Positions 52,501-61,400 of a stretch of 64,000 nt of DNA are shown in pieces (the first letter of the stretch is position 1; each line of letters opens with the position of its first letter). The stretch lies in assembly GCA_019749805.1 (NCBI GenBank), contig JAIEPH010000022.1, positions 62,001 to 126,000 on the forward strand, read 5' to 3'. The notes beneath the pieces were generated by a model, which was not told the origin of the DNA, searched no databases, and saw only the letters and a list, made by a program, of their open reading frames with translations. The stretch is from Mycobacteriaceae bacterium. Lineage in GTDB: Bacteria; Actinomycetota; Actinomycetes; Mycobacteriales; Mycobacteriaceae. The translations under genes and the position numbers were made by a program.

Positions 52501-54721
52501 GATCTTCGTCGTGAGCGATCTCGTCGAGGCCGACGTAGGTAAGCTCTAGCTGTCCGGTTTGTTCAAGGTTCGGCATCGTGATTCGCCAGCCACGCTTGAG
52601 GTCCGCCCACAAGCGGTAGGTGACCACATCGCGGAGCGCGCGCTTGATTTTCCTTCTCGGCACCAACTCATGCGCCGTCGACTCATCACGGGCGAATACC
52701 GAGAGGTCGCTCCCCAGTGCGTCCACGACGCGGCTGCCGAGCACCTCGTCAGTCAGCGGATCGTCAGGATCCGTCTCGTCTTGAGCTTTCGCCGCGCGAT
52801 ACAGAGCCGAGCGGATCAAGGCGACGAGGACGAAGTCGTTGAAGTGACCCGCTTGGAGGCTAGCGTCCTGCCGATTATCACTGAAGGCGAGGAACTTTCG
52901 CGCCTCGTCGTCGAGGTCCGTTTCTCCCCGGAGGGAACGGATGACCGCTTGCGACAGGACGGTCACGGCACTTGCGCGTCCTTCAGTACCGAGGCTGGCG
53001 ACGCGTGAGAACTCCGAGAGCCGACTCGTTTCGTAGCTCGTCTTGCACGACGGGCAGAAGTCGAGGTTCTTGAAGAACGCGACGGGCATGCCCTCGTCGT
53101 CGACGATGGTGCCGAAGGTGTCGACTAGGAGTGAACTGGGTAGCTTGTTGACCCTCGCTGGGTCAAGGGACTCGGTGCCGTTCGTCGAGACGACCCAGTC
53201 ATCGGGGACAAGTTCGAGGAGTTTGGGATCAGCGGGATCGGGCCAAGGCTCGTTGGTGATGTACAGCAAACCGGTTGCTTCGGGCTGCTCGCCTTGCGCA
53301 CCCCGAAGGATCCGAGGCTGAAAGCTTTCCTTGTGCTTGTTGACGACAAGAAAGTCCTGCCCGCATTCGCGGCAGAAAGCTAGCGGATACAGGGGTTGAC
53401 CTTTAGGGCCATGTGGGGAGCTGCGCTGGTATTGAGTTGTGAGGTAACGGATCTCAGGCGGTTCGAGAGTCACGTAGACGGTGTCGCCTTTGCCGACGAA
53501 CTGGTGAAGCTTGAACGCGAACAGCGCGCGGCCGCGTTCGTCGCGGGCCTGAGAGCCCGCGAGCAGTAGTTCCTGCAGCTTCTCCTCACATGTGGCCGCG
53601 TCGGATCCGGTCTCCGCGGCGAGTGCATTGGCAGCGTCGTTGAGACGAGTCGGGAGTTGGCGGGCGAGTCGCCCCTCATCATCGGTGGTGAGGCCGAAAC
53701 GCTGCTCCGCCCAAACGGCGAGTGGGTCGACGTGGAGTCCCTGCCACTCGGTGGGGGTCGCCGCCGTGAGTCGTGCGGTCACGGCAGCGATGTCGAGGTC
53801 GGCGGAGGTGGCTCGCTGCAGGGTCTCGCCGACGATGTTGTTGGGCGATACAGCTGTGCCGAAGATCCGCGTGGCGAGTTCAGCGACCTGCTGGCGCTGC
53901 TCGGCCTTGGTGCCCGGACCGGCCAAGGTCGCGCTAGTGCCGATGCACTGCAGTTCGGTCGCGCCCACTGCACCGCGAAGCCGGCGGATGAGCATCGCAA
54001 CGTCGGCGCCCTGTCGGCCGCGGTACGTGTGGAGCTCGTCAAGGACAAGGAAGGATAGGTTTGTCGCGCCCGTGATCAGACCCTTCCGCTCGCGCGGCCG
54101 GGTCAGCATCAGCTCCAACATCACGTAGTTGGTCAGCAGGATGTCCGGTGGATTCTCAAGGATCCGCTCGCGGGTGACCTGGTCCTCCTGGCCGGTGTAT
54201 CGCTCGAAGGTCACGGCGGGTTTGTCGGTGCCGAGGAATTTCTCGAGTTCGTTGCGCTGACTGTTCGCCAGGGCGTTCATCGGATAGACAACGATGGCGC
54301 GGACACCGTTGCCGGAGCCTTCGCGCAGGACGCGATCGACGATCGGAACGATGTAAGCCATCGACTTGCCGGAGCCCGTGCCGGTGGTCAGGACGTAGGA
54401 CTCGTTGCGATTCGCGATCTTGAACGCATCCGTCTGGTGGCGGTGGAAAGTTATCTCCATGCCAACTTCGTCGGAAGGACTGCGCACGCGGAAGATCTCT
54501 TGTGCCTTCTCATGAAGAACGCCCTGTTCGACGAGTTCGCTGACGGACCCGCCCGGCTCGAACGCAGGGTTGAGGGCGAGCCAAGGCGCCGGCCACAGCA
54601 GGCCGTTTTGGACCTCGCGCTCGACCCTTTCTCGAACGCGCTGATCTTGAATGTCCAAGAAGCCCTTGACGAATGACTCGTAGTCGCTCAAGACCTCGTT
54701 AAGGACACCGAACGCGTCCAC
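49577..54721 (-). CDS. Giant DEAD/DEAH helicase with DUF1998 and C-terminal DUF559/Vsr-like nuclease domain
   Basis: A 1714-residue protein. The helicase has Walker A LTTGTGSGKSMAYIVPIVDR (113), LSFLVLDELHTYRGRQGADV, LYCSPTMELGVDIKSLNVVG and QRSGRAGRSGQPAIAFTYC. A Cys-rich DUF1998 section follows, with IKRCNRCGYLHES, EFCEQCGCGS and CAQACYDCLLSYSNQWDHQH (1549). The last 115 residues look like a PD-(D/E)XK/DUF559-Vsr nuclease: ARPDFAYHTGGMNVAVFVDG and GWLVLRF. DrmA/DrmB-like features are fused in one chain. The GTG start has GGGGAGG 4 bases before it, and it leads the operon. Confidence 0.85.
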   Translation of the reverse strand: MDAFGVLNEVLSDYESFVKGFLDIQDQRVRERVEREVQNGLLWPAPWLALNPAFEPGGSVSELVEQGVLHEKAQEIFRVRSPSDEVGMEITFHRHQTDAFKIANRNESYVLTTGTGSGKSMAYIVPIVDRVLREGSGNGVRAIVVYPMNALANSQRNELEKFLGTDKPAVTFERYTGQEDQVTRERILENPPDILLTNYVMLELMLTRPRERKGLITGATNLSFLVLDELHTYRGRQGADVAMLIRRLRGAVGATELQCIGTSATLAGPGTKAEQRQQVAELATRIFGTAVSPNNIVGETLQRATSADLDIAAVTARLTAATPTEWQGLHVDPLAVWAEQRFGLTTDDEGRLARQLPTRLNDAANALAAETGSDAATCEEKLQELLLAGSQARDERGRALFAFKLHQFVGKGDTVYVTLEPPEIRYLTTQYQRSSPHGPKGQPLYPLAFCRECGQDFLVVNKHKESFQPRILRGAQGEQPEATGLLYITNEPWPDPADPKLLELVPDDWVVSTNGTESLDPARVNKLPSSLLVDTFGTIVDDEGMPVAFFKNLDFCPSCKTSYETSRLSEFSRVASLGTEGRASAVTVLSQAVIRSLRGETDLDDEARKFLAFSDNRQDASLQAGHFNDFVLVALIRSALYRAAKAQDETDPDDPLTDEVLGSRVVDALGSDLSVFARDESTAHELVPRRKIKRALRDVVTYRLWADLKRGWRITMPNLEQTGQLELTYVGLDEIAHDEDRWSKYGQPLAGAEPKTRREVMHYLLTEMRRYLSIETEFLTDDKYDSIRRSSQQWLKSPWALAEQEGEYSGVTYTGTRPRTGGGARGDMYLSGLSAYGKWLRRPQRFPLHKHPLKPADAVAIIDALLAVMASAGILSKVEGKGRTGYRIKSDLIEWRSGEGKFRVPDPVRSNQLERRVNPYFANLYAETARGLARLEAREHTAQVEPAKRQQREADFGTARLPVLYCSPTMELGVDIKSLNVVGMRNVPPTPANYAQRSGRAGRSGQPAIAFTYCAVGNAHDAYYFARSRDMVSGAVAPPRLELGNQDLVRAHAHSIWLVVCGLDLKASMVDLLDIDQPGEPLRPEVLALIEAPSKKPEATAAITAVLTATSEVTAARWWSDTWVQDTVALASKRFNAAADRWRGLYAEARVELDKANDVLKTIGAAESAKQRARGRISEARAALDLLKGQVDDVNQGDFYTYRYFASEGFLPGYSFPRLPLSAFIPAERRTKSGEGDFVQRPRFLAISEFGPDAFIYHEGARYQVDRVSLPARDDGTGVNITGIKRCNRCGYLHESVDASGVEFCEQCGCGSLETMSSMMRLLSVKTRRRDRINADEEERQRGGYEIVTALRFEPHGVAAGQLNSTIAVDGEALGSMSYGDTARIRRMNVGLRRRKNKDVKGYVLDTVEGRWSKDEELENNVHGETPRYQRIVPYVEDHRNAMVLDLDASIGPDQRMALMYAFKRAIEAVYQLESSELAVEPLPDNSGDHAWSRLLFYEAAEGGAGVLRRFATDGDQLRTVARAALEILHFDPDTGDDKRRAEFAREDCAQACYDCLLSYSNQWDHQHLDRHVVSELLGRLMKADVAVGAGGETRADQLQRLQKACESTLEAQFLELLEQHGLRLPDTAQQIVDGYYARPDFAYHTGGMNVAVFVDGPVHDSEHQAEKDEKARQRLEDEAGWLVLRFHHQDASEGWLKTIVENAGIFGDSKAST

Positions 54722-54902
54722 ACAACCTCCCCGTTGCTTCGTTCGTCAGGCTTATTCGGCGACTCTAGTAGCTGGAGCCGACGCCTCGTGGCCGGTTCGA
54801 GCTCGTCGAGGCTGACTCAATCGGTATGGGCGAGTGCCAAGCCGGGGGCGTAGCCGCAAGTGGCGCGTGAGAGAAGAGGCGTCAGCGACGACTGAACGAC
54901 GA
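54722..54902. other. Intergenic promoter region of the giant helicase operon
   Basis: About 180 bp lie between the GIY-YIG gene's stop and the giant helicase gene's GTG, the longest gap in this part of the island. It should hold the operon promoter and perhaps a terminator for the upstream gene. No gene or clear promoter hexamer was identified. Confidence 0.45.
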
Positions 54903-55709
54903 TCAGACCGATGCGTTGTTGGGATCGCTTGACGCCCCCGTCGGGTCCGAGTGTTCGTAAAGTACTGAGCCGACCAGGGACTCGATACTTATAGCGGACG
55001 CGTCCGGAGCTGGACGTGCTTCGACGTGCGCCAACCTCTCGGCCGCAAGGTAAGCCAGCCGCCCTGCTTGCACCACCAGGACCCGCCGGAGGCCCTCTGA
55101 CACTTCCCCGCGTTCGCGCGCGACGGCGGCGAGGCGCGCGATCGTTTCAGCTCGGCGAGCGATGCGAATGTCAGGGTGCCCGCGTTCGGCCCTAGTCTCC
55201 TCGTCAATGAGCGACCGTCTCAAGGAGGGCGGAAGGTCGACAGATTCGGAGCGCGGCGGGATCTTCTCATTCAAGATGGCTTTGAAACGAGACTCGCGGA
55301 TGGCATTCAGGTAGGCGGTGTACTCGTAGGCGTCGAGGTCGCGCTTTTTCTTCCAGGTCGGCTCGTCGGAAACATCGAGCGACCACAGTGGCCAGACCTC
55401 GATCTCGGCCACTTCAAACACATCCAAAATTCGCATCGCTACTGCATCGCTTCTTTGATTCGTTAAGTGGCGCTGTATCCGGACGCGGAGCTGTTCGTTC
55501 GTTTGTCCGACATAAATCGGTTCCCCGTCGTAGTCGTAGAAGGCGTACACGCCCCACTCGGCATCAGCCCACTTGCGGCCCTCGTCGTCGGTCTCGTTGA
55601 GGAAGGTTCTCAGCGTGGCGCGGAACCGCCGCACGTCGTCCGCAGGCAGCGATGACTTCGCCGGCTTCTTTCGCTTTGGATCGGGCGATGCGGTGGCTTT
55701 ACTAGACAT
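54903..55709 (-). CDS. GIY-YIG nuclease-domain protein coupled to C5-methyltransferase
   Basis: A 268-residue protein. The GIY-YIG domain reads EWGVYAFYDYDGEPIYVGQT + NEQLRVRIQRHL (about 50-80), with a Tyr and the catalytic Arg in place; a Glu is expected further on. The C-terminal region (RAERGHPDIRIARRAETIARL) is helical and not assigned. ATG 55709 overlaps the methyltransferase stop by eight bases, so translation is coupled. It might be the cutting enzyme for the adjacent C5-methyltransferase, as in Eco29kI-type restriction systems. Confidence 0.78.
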   Translation of the reverse strand: MSSKATASPDPKRKKPAKSSLPADDVRRFRATLRTFLNETDDEGRKWADAEWGVYAFYDYDGEPIYVGQTNEQLRVRIQRHLTNQRSDAVAMRILDVFEVAEIEVWPLWSLDVSDEPTWKKKRDLDAYEYTAYLNAIRESRFKAILNEKIPPRSESVDLPPSLRRSLIDEETRAERGHPDIRIARRAETIARLAAVARERGEVSEGLRRVLVVQAGRLAYLAAERLAHVEARPAPDASAISIESLVGSVLYEHSDPTGASSDPNNASV

Positions 55710-56886
55710 GCGCCACGAGCGCCGCGGCCGGCGTAGAGGCTTTGAGTTCACCCCGCACAAGTGGGAGTAGGTAGTTCCTCCCGAGCCATTCGACGACCGG
55801 AACAGCGACCGCATCCCCGAACCCGAAGAGTGATTGGTTGGTCCTCGCCCCGCTCAAGTTGTATTCCTCAGCCCCCATTAGCCTGGCGTACTCTAGGGGC
55901 GTCATCCACCGGACCTGCATACTGCCCCTGCCGACGCGCACAACGGCCTGTTTGGACGAGCCGCCACGCGCAGTGCGCAAGCACCCTGATATGTCGTCGG
56001 CGCGCACTTCCCACATCGGCACGCCACCGCGTGTGCGACGGTAGGCGGTGCGATAGACCGCCTCGGGGGCTGCCATTAGGTCTGCGATCCTCGAGGCTTG
56101 CATCGGTGAGAGGGATGCAAGGAACCTCGCTGTCCGATCTTCGTCCCACCACCGCTCGTCGCTGTCGTGCAGTGGTTCCGTCTGCCCTGATAACCCGCTG
56201 GTCAAAGGCGGCGGCGGTGCCGGCAGGTGCGCCCGATGAGTGCGTAGGTCCGGGTCCCCGTGCACCCACTGCAAGTACTCGGGACGCAAGTCGAGGTTCG
56301 ATTCCGCGGTGTCGGCTGGCGGATGCAGCGCCCCGATCAGGAACATCCTCGAGCGCGACTGCGGGAGGAAGCGCCGAGCGTCGAGAGCGAGCACGTCGAC
56401 TGAATAGCCAAGCTCATTGAAAGCCGTAATTGCCGCGGCGAGGTCATCACCACCATGCGAGGTGGCCAGGCCTGTGACATTCTCCAGCGCTACAACGGGC
56501 GGGCGATCCTTACCGAGGCCCTTCAGCAAACGGATGAAGTGCCAAAAGGTTCCCGATTCCTTGCCGGCAAGGCCCGCTCGCGCGCCCGCCAGGGAGAGAT
56601 CTGTGCAGGGGGAGGACGCCCACGCGAGCGAAGCGTCGGTGGGGAGTGAGCTCGCGTCGACCAGCGAGATGTCACCGAGGACGAACGCATGACCTTCGTC
56701 CTCGCCGAAGTGCGCGTGGTACATCTCTTTCTTGTCGAGTTCGTAATCATTCGCCCAGCTCGCGGCAAACCCCGCACGTTCGAGGCCCATCCGAGCGAGG
56801 CCGATGCCGGCGAAAAACTCAATAAACTTCGGCTTGCTCTTCGCCTTGCCGGCGCGGATCGAAGTCACGCTACCCACGTCGGCCAC
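55702..56886 (-). CDS. DNA (cytosine-5) methyltransferase
   Basis: A C5-cytosine methyltransferase with ordered motifs: I FIEFFAGIGLARMGLERAGF, IV ASSPCTDLSLAGAR (catalytic Cys of PC), VI VVALENVTGLATSHGG, VIII RRFLPQSRSRMFLIG, a recognition domain, then IX SKQAVVRVGRGSMQVR and X LFGFGDAVAVPVVEWL. It modifies host DNA. The start is uncertain: the open frame extends to TTG 56937, but GTG 56886 leaves space for a promoter shared with the divergent vsr gene. It overlaps the GIY-YIG gene at its 3' end. Confidence 0.88.
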   Translation of the reverse strand: MADVGSVTSIRAGKAKSKPKFIEFFAGIGLARMGLERAGFAASWANDYELDKKEMYHAHFGEDEGHAFVLGDISLVDASSLPTDASLAWASSPCTDLSLAGARAGLAGKESGTFWHFIRLLKGLGKDRPPVVALENVTGLATSHGGDDLAAAITAFNELGYSVDVLALDARRFLPQSRSRMFLIGALHPPADTAESNLDLRPEYLQWVHGDPDLRTHRAHLPAPPPPLTSGLSGQTEPLHDSDERWWDEDRTARFLASLSPMQASRIADLMAAPEAVYRTAYRRTRGGVPMWEVRADDISGCLRTARGGSSKQAVVRVGRGSMQVRWMTPLEYARLMGAEEYNLSGARTNQSLFGFGDAVAVPVVEWLGRNYLLPLVRGELKASTPAAALVAHV

Positions 56887-56940
56887 AGTATCGGCTGAGC
56901 CCGACAAGTCAGGGGAGGCGCACACGTACCGTCGCAAGTG

Positions 56941-57360
56941 ATGGCGGACTCATGGGCCTCGAGTGATCAGACGCGACGCGCGATGCGAGCCAACAAGTCG
57001 CGCGACACGGTGCCCGAGCTCGCAGTGAGGCGGCTCGTCCACGCGATGGGACTGCGATACCGAGTCAACGCGCGACCGTTACCTGATTTGCGACGAACAG
57101 CGGACCTCGTGTTCCCGAGACGGCGAGTTGCCGTGTTCATTGACGGCTGTTTCTGGCACGGGTGTCCGACGCACCACCGTCAGCCGGCCGCTAACGCCGA
57201 ATACTGGACTGCCAAGGTCGAGCGAAACCGCGCGAGGGACCGTGACACCGACAATGAACTTAAAGACGCCGGCTGGACAGTACTGCGCTACTGGGCACAC
57301 GAGGCACCTGATCGCGTCGCGGCCGAGATCTACGAGGCCGTCACGGCCCGTCGGTCGTGA
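56941..57360 (+). CDS. vsr: Vsr-type very-short-patch mismatch endonuclease
   Basis: A 139-residue protein. The Vsr pattern is complete: SSDQTRRAMRANKSRDTVPE at the start, LPDLRRTADLVFPRRRVAVF and IDGCFWHGCPTHHRQPA (catalytic Asp and zinc-binding Cys/His), and YWTAKVERNRARDRDTDNEL. Vsr nicks next to T:G mismatches formed when 5-methylcytosine deaminates, repairing the cost of a neighbouring C5-methyltransferase. It is divergent from that methyltransferase gene and the only + strand gene in this half of the island. Confidence 0.92.
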   Translation: MADSWASSDQTRRAMRANKSRDTVPELAVRRLVHAMGLRYRVNARPLPDLRRTADLVFPRRRVAVFIDGCFWHGCPTHHRQPAANAEYWTAKVERNRARDRDTDNELKDAGWTVLRYWAHEAPDRVAAEIYEAVTARRS

Positions 57361-57378
57361 GGCGAGAACACGGCATGG

Positions 57379-58458
57379 CTATCGCCACTTGAAGATCGTG
57401 GTATTCCAGTTGGCGATTGCCGATGACGCTAGACCGGCGAAGTTAACACTGCCCCAAAGTTGCCCTGTCTGAGGCGGCTCATCGAACGGGAATCCAACGA
57501 CATGGACAGTTTCGCCCTTGCGCCACATCGGAAGCCGCACGACGGCTTCGACGCTGTGCCCGTGAGCTGACGTGTCAACCGAGACGACTTCAAAGAGGAG
57601 AGCATGGGCGATGGGCCATGTTTCGTCATACGCCTCGAAGAACGGAGCGCAGGCAGGACGAAAAGAGCACCAACCGCACGCTTCGGCTGACGGATTGGCT
57701 ACCGCCGCGTTCAGACCCTGATCGCCTACATCGTTCACTTCCTTCAGCACCGCTAGTGCCCGCTCGCACACCTCCTGCACTTCGCGGTGGTCGACGGCGA
57801 ACGGGAAGCGGGTGCCCTGGGTGGTCTCTATCGCGGCATGGCTCGGCAGTTCATCAATCTCGGCCTCCACAAGCGCGCAGTAGAACAGCAGCTGCTGGCG
57901 TTGCTCGGGCGTGGATTCCGCTTGATTAAGGCCCGTCTTGAGATCAATGACCCATATGCCGTCAGTACGGTGCTCGACAAGGTCGGGCTTACCGGCGAGC
58001 GGCCGCTGCGGATGCTGGAGCCATCGCTCTCGCCAAGGCAGCGGCGGCGCTGCTGACACAAGTTGTGCCGGACGCTTGCTGCTGACCTGGAACCGCGGCG
58101 GTTGAGAGACTCCGCTTGCCCGTTCCCACGTCTTCCGCATGCGAACTTTCTTCAGTGACCAACCCGGCCAAGTTTCGGGCGACGGCGGCTGGGCCGGCGC
58201 CCAAGTTTCGGCGAGTCTGGTGGCTGCGTTCGACACCGCTTCTTCCCATACCGAATCGAAACCAGCCGGGTCGCCTAGTCGTTGCGTCACTTCATGCACA
58301 ACATCGCCTAATGCGCTCACCGGAGACGGTCGGCTCAACGACGACACCTTGGGATCTCGGCTGTACCCAAGCTGCCATAGGCACTTCTCGCCCTGGCCGA
58401 GCTGGGTCGGCGTGATGTAGTTGAGCGGCTCAGGCCGCGGCGCGCGGGTCCCAATCAT
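57379..58458 (-). CDS. PD-(D/E)XK nuclease with Fe-S-type cysteines (Cas4/AddB-like)
   Basis: A 359-residue protein. Features are SALGDVVHEVTQRL (GxxxH-like), the core GKPDLVEHRTDGIWVIDLKTG (D...D-x-K) with EQRQQLLFYCALVEAEI, and four cysteines arranged as in Cas4/AddB: EKCLWQLGYS early and ACGWCSFRPAC late. These should hold a 4Fe-4S cluster stabilising a DNA exonuclease. The last 90 residues look like a beta-rich extra domain. ATG 58458 overlaps the large helicase stop (ATGA), so the two genes are coupled. Confidence 0.82.
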   Translation of the reverse strand: MIGTRAPRPEPLNYITPTQLGQGEKCLWQLGYSRDPKVSSLSRPSPVSALGDVVHEVTQRLGDPAGFDSVWEEAVSNAATRLAETWAPAQPPSPETWPGWSLKKVRMRKTWERASGVSQPPRFQVSSKRPAQLVSAAPPLPWRERWLQHPQRPLAGKPDLVEHRTDGIWVIDLKTGLNQAESTPEQRQQLLFYCALVEAEIDELPSHAAIETTQGTRFPFAVDHREVQEVCERALAVLKEVNDVGDQGLNAAVANPSAEACGWCSFRPACAPFFEAYDETWPIAHALLFEVVSVDTSAHGHSVEAVVRLPMWRKGETVHVVGFPFDEPPQTGQLWGSVNFAGLASSAIANWNTTIFKWR

Positions 58459-61400
58459 CGTTGAAGGTCGGGCCAAATCACCAGTGGGTTCCGGCGGAAC
58501 GATCGGATATCCACCACAGAGACACGTTGGAACTTCTCCGTGGCTTCGTCATATGCGGCAGCTTGCCGATCTGTGAAGAAGGCCGAATCTGTTCGCCAAA
58601 GAGGGTGACAGAGCATCACGCAGTTGTCGCCCTGGGTGATCATCGGTACACCATCGATCTGTCCGGTTCGTGCGCCACCTAGCGCTTCGGCGGCCACATC
58701 TATCCAGATTGCCTGGCTCGGCAATGACCGGCTTGCTGTCATCTCGACTCCGGCGGACAGCTCAAGCATGTCGAGAGCGAGTCGCCAGTCGAGTAGTGCG
58801 TGTCGACGCGCGTTGTCGTACGAACGAAGGCAGTCTGGACATGACGTGTCGCAAATCTCGCTATGTTCGGCGTCATCCCACGACAATCGAAGATCGTCCA
58901 GAGTGCTTTTGAGCATGCGTTCGAACTGATCCGCCTGCCCAAGTTCGACCGCATATCCGGCACCGTTTGCGGCGGTGTCGGCGAGATAGATGGCCGCAGC
59001 GACTTGCGCTTTGGCATCCGGCTCTTCGGCGCCGAACAGCGGTAACCGCAGTGGTGTCAGACCGGTTGTCAGCTCCGTGGGATCAAGGTCGAGATGGACC
59101 TCAGCTCCACGGCGTAGCGCCTCCGCCAATGACGTATATGCGGCACGGCCAGAGGGCTGATCGTAAAGCGCGACTGCGCCAGTCCGCACATCGAGCCGCT
59201 TGGGAGTCACCAACAGAGCGTCGGTGACGCGGATCTCGCCGATAACTTCGAATGTTGGTGCTCCACCCGTACCAGGCTCGGCGAGGATCGTGCCGTTGGG
59301 CTCGTGAGTGAACTTAAATCCACGACCCATACTGTCATTGATCGACACCAGTCGACTCTGCGAGTACAAGTCAAGATCGACTCTGCCTACTTCGGCGTGT
59401 CCGGTTGGGGCCACGTTGAGTGTGAGATCAGGGCTGCCGGCACCTCGCAACACGTCCACGTCATCCTCGAACGGCTTTGGACGGTAATCGGTTCGGAAGC
59501 CGCGAGGTTCGTAGAGCGAAACCCGCTCGAGAGTCTCGTGGCAGGCGCCGCAGATGGATCCTGTGCCGAGTTCCGTCCGACCACATCGTGGGCAGCGCCC
59601 AACGGAAACTGCGCTACCGAGCGGATCGACCGGCTCTACAAACCGTCCTTTGGGCTTGTACGCAGCGAATCCGGCCGCTTTGTGCACGAGGCCGTCCTTC
59701 ACCACTTGGGCACCCGGGGCGAAGGAACTTATCGCGAGATCGAGCGATCGATCACTGACAACATCGTTGTCCATCGCGACACGGCTCTTGATATCAGATG
59801 ACCACAGACTACGAACGCGTGTGGGGAAACCAAACATTGGTAGTACCCCGTTACGTGCGAGCGCCTCGCTCAGCTCTGTTTCTGTCGAGCCGGTTTCCTG
59901 CGCCACGACATGATCGATGTCGTCGATGAGTGTGTGCCTCAGCCAGTCCTTGATTTCGGCGGAGTCCGTGAGGTCGAGAGGCGTGTGGGCAGTAAGACGG
60001 TCGACGATATCGTCCACTCGAGGCGAGGCCGCCAGCCACGCCGCGATAGAGCCTCGAAACTGCTGCCACTCGTCCATCTGGCCGAAGGTTCCGTGGTTGC
60101 TGTTCGGCGTCCACTCAGGTCCCTTCTTGCCGAGGTTCGAAAAGGCCTCGTACAGCGACTCACTGGCAGCCACTCGCTGAATGATCCGCCGTCGAGTCAG
60201 GTCGAGGAACGGTTGCGGAGGATTGTCACCAGTGATTCGGTCGGTGCGATTGAAGTAATACTCGTCGTGAGTGCGATCGCGGCACATGGTGACCGCGAAG
60301 CTCAGCGCTTGACCAGATCGCCCCGCACGACCAACGCGCTGCTGGTAGTTGAACCGCTGCGGCGGCATGTTGGCCATCATCGTGGATCGGAGTGATCCGA
60401 TGTCGACGCCCACCTCCATGGTCGTCGTGACGCTGAGAACGTCCAATTCGTCGGTAAGTTCGTTCTCTTCCAGGGTGAACGCCCCCTTAAACCACCGCTG
60501 CCTATCGCGTTGAGCCGAAAGAGGTTTCGTTTGCCCGGTTAGTTCGGCGACCGCCAAGCGCCTGGGCTGTTGATGCGCGAGCCATCCGTAGTAATCCCGG
60601 TCCTCTGGCGCGTCCGCGGGGACTTCGATGAGTTCGTGGCCGTAGCACTGTCGGTTGGCGCAAACACCGAGACTCGGTTGAAGATGATTGAAGTTGCAGC
60701 GCGTGCAGCGCCACATTTTCGTCCCCGCGGGTTGGAAGATCAACGTAGAGTCGGCCGACCCAGTTTTCAAGAGCCAGCCCGCGATTGCTCGGGTCGCCGC
60801 TGGTTTCGACACAATTGCCTCGAGCTGACTCTGCAGCTCACTGGCATCGACTCCAAGCTTGGCAGCCACGGAATCCAAGTACTTCCGAATAGGAGGCGGT
60901 ATTATCGCCTCTGCGTGTATGCCCCCGCGATCACTGTTCTCAGTTCGCCCGAGAAGACCGAGGATGCGGATAGCGCTCGTAAGAAGTTCCCTTTGTTGCT
61001 CTTCATTCAACGGACCTTCGGCAGTGATGTCGCCGTCGACAGAAACGTGCGCGACGGCAACAGATTCGAGGTCACGACGCGCGCGGTCGAAAGACGCCTC
61101 GATGACCGATTTCCGCATCTCCTCTCGCAGCTTCGCTTGGCCCTGCTGTAAAGGTGGTTCGGGCCATAGGCCAGCTCGGGGCGGCTTGAAGGCGCGATAC
61201 CAAGGAGTTTCGCCTTGAAGGCGATCTTCAAGGTATTGGTTGTATGGATTTGACCCGCCTGGATTAGCGCCGAGGGCGACGAACACATCGGTGACCCGCT
61301 GACAGAGCTCGTTGAACGCGATGCTCCTGGATTCCTTGAGGTCCTCGAGCGCCTGTTCGAGCGCCGCCTCGTCGGAGTCTGTCAGCGGAAGATCATTTGT

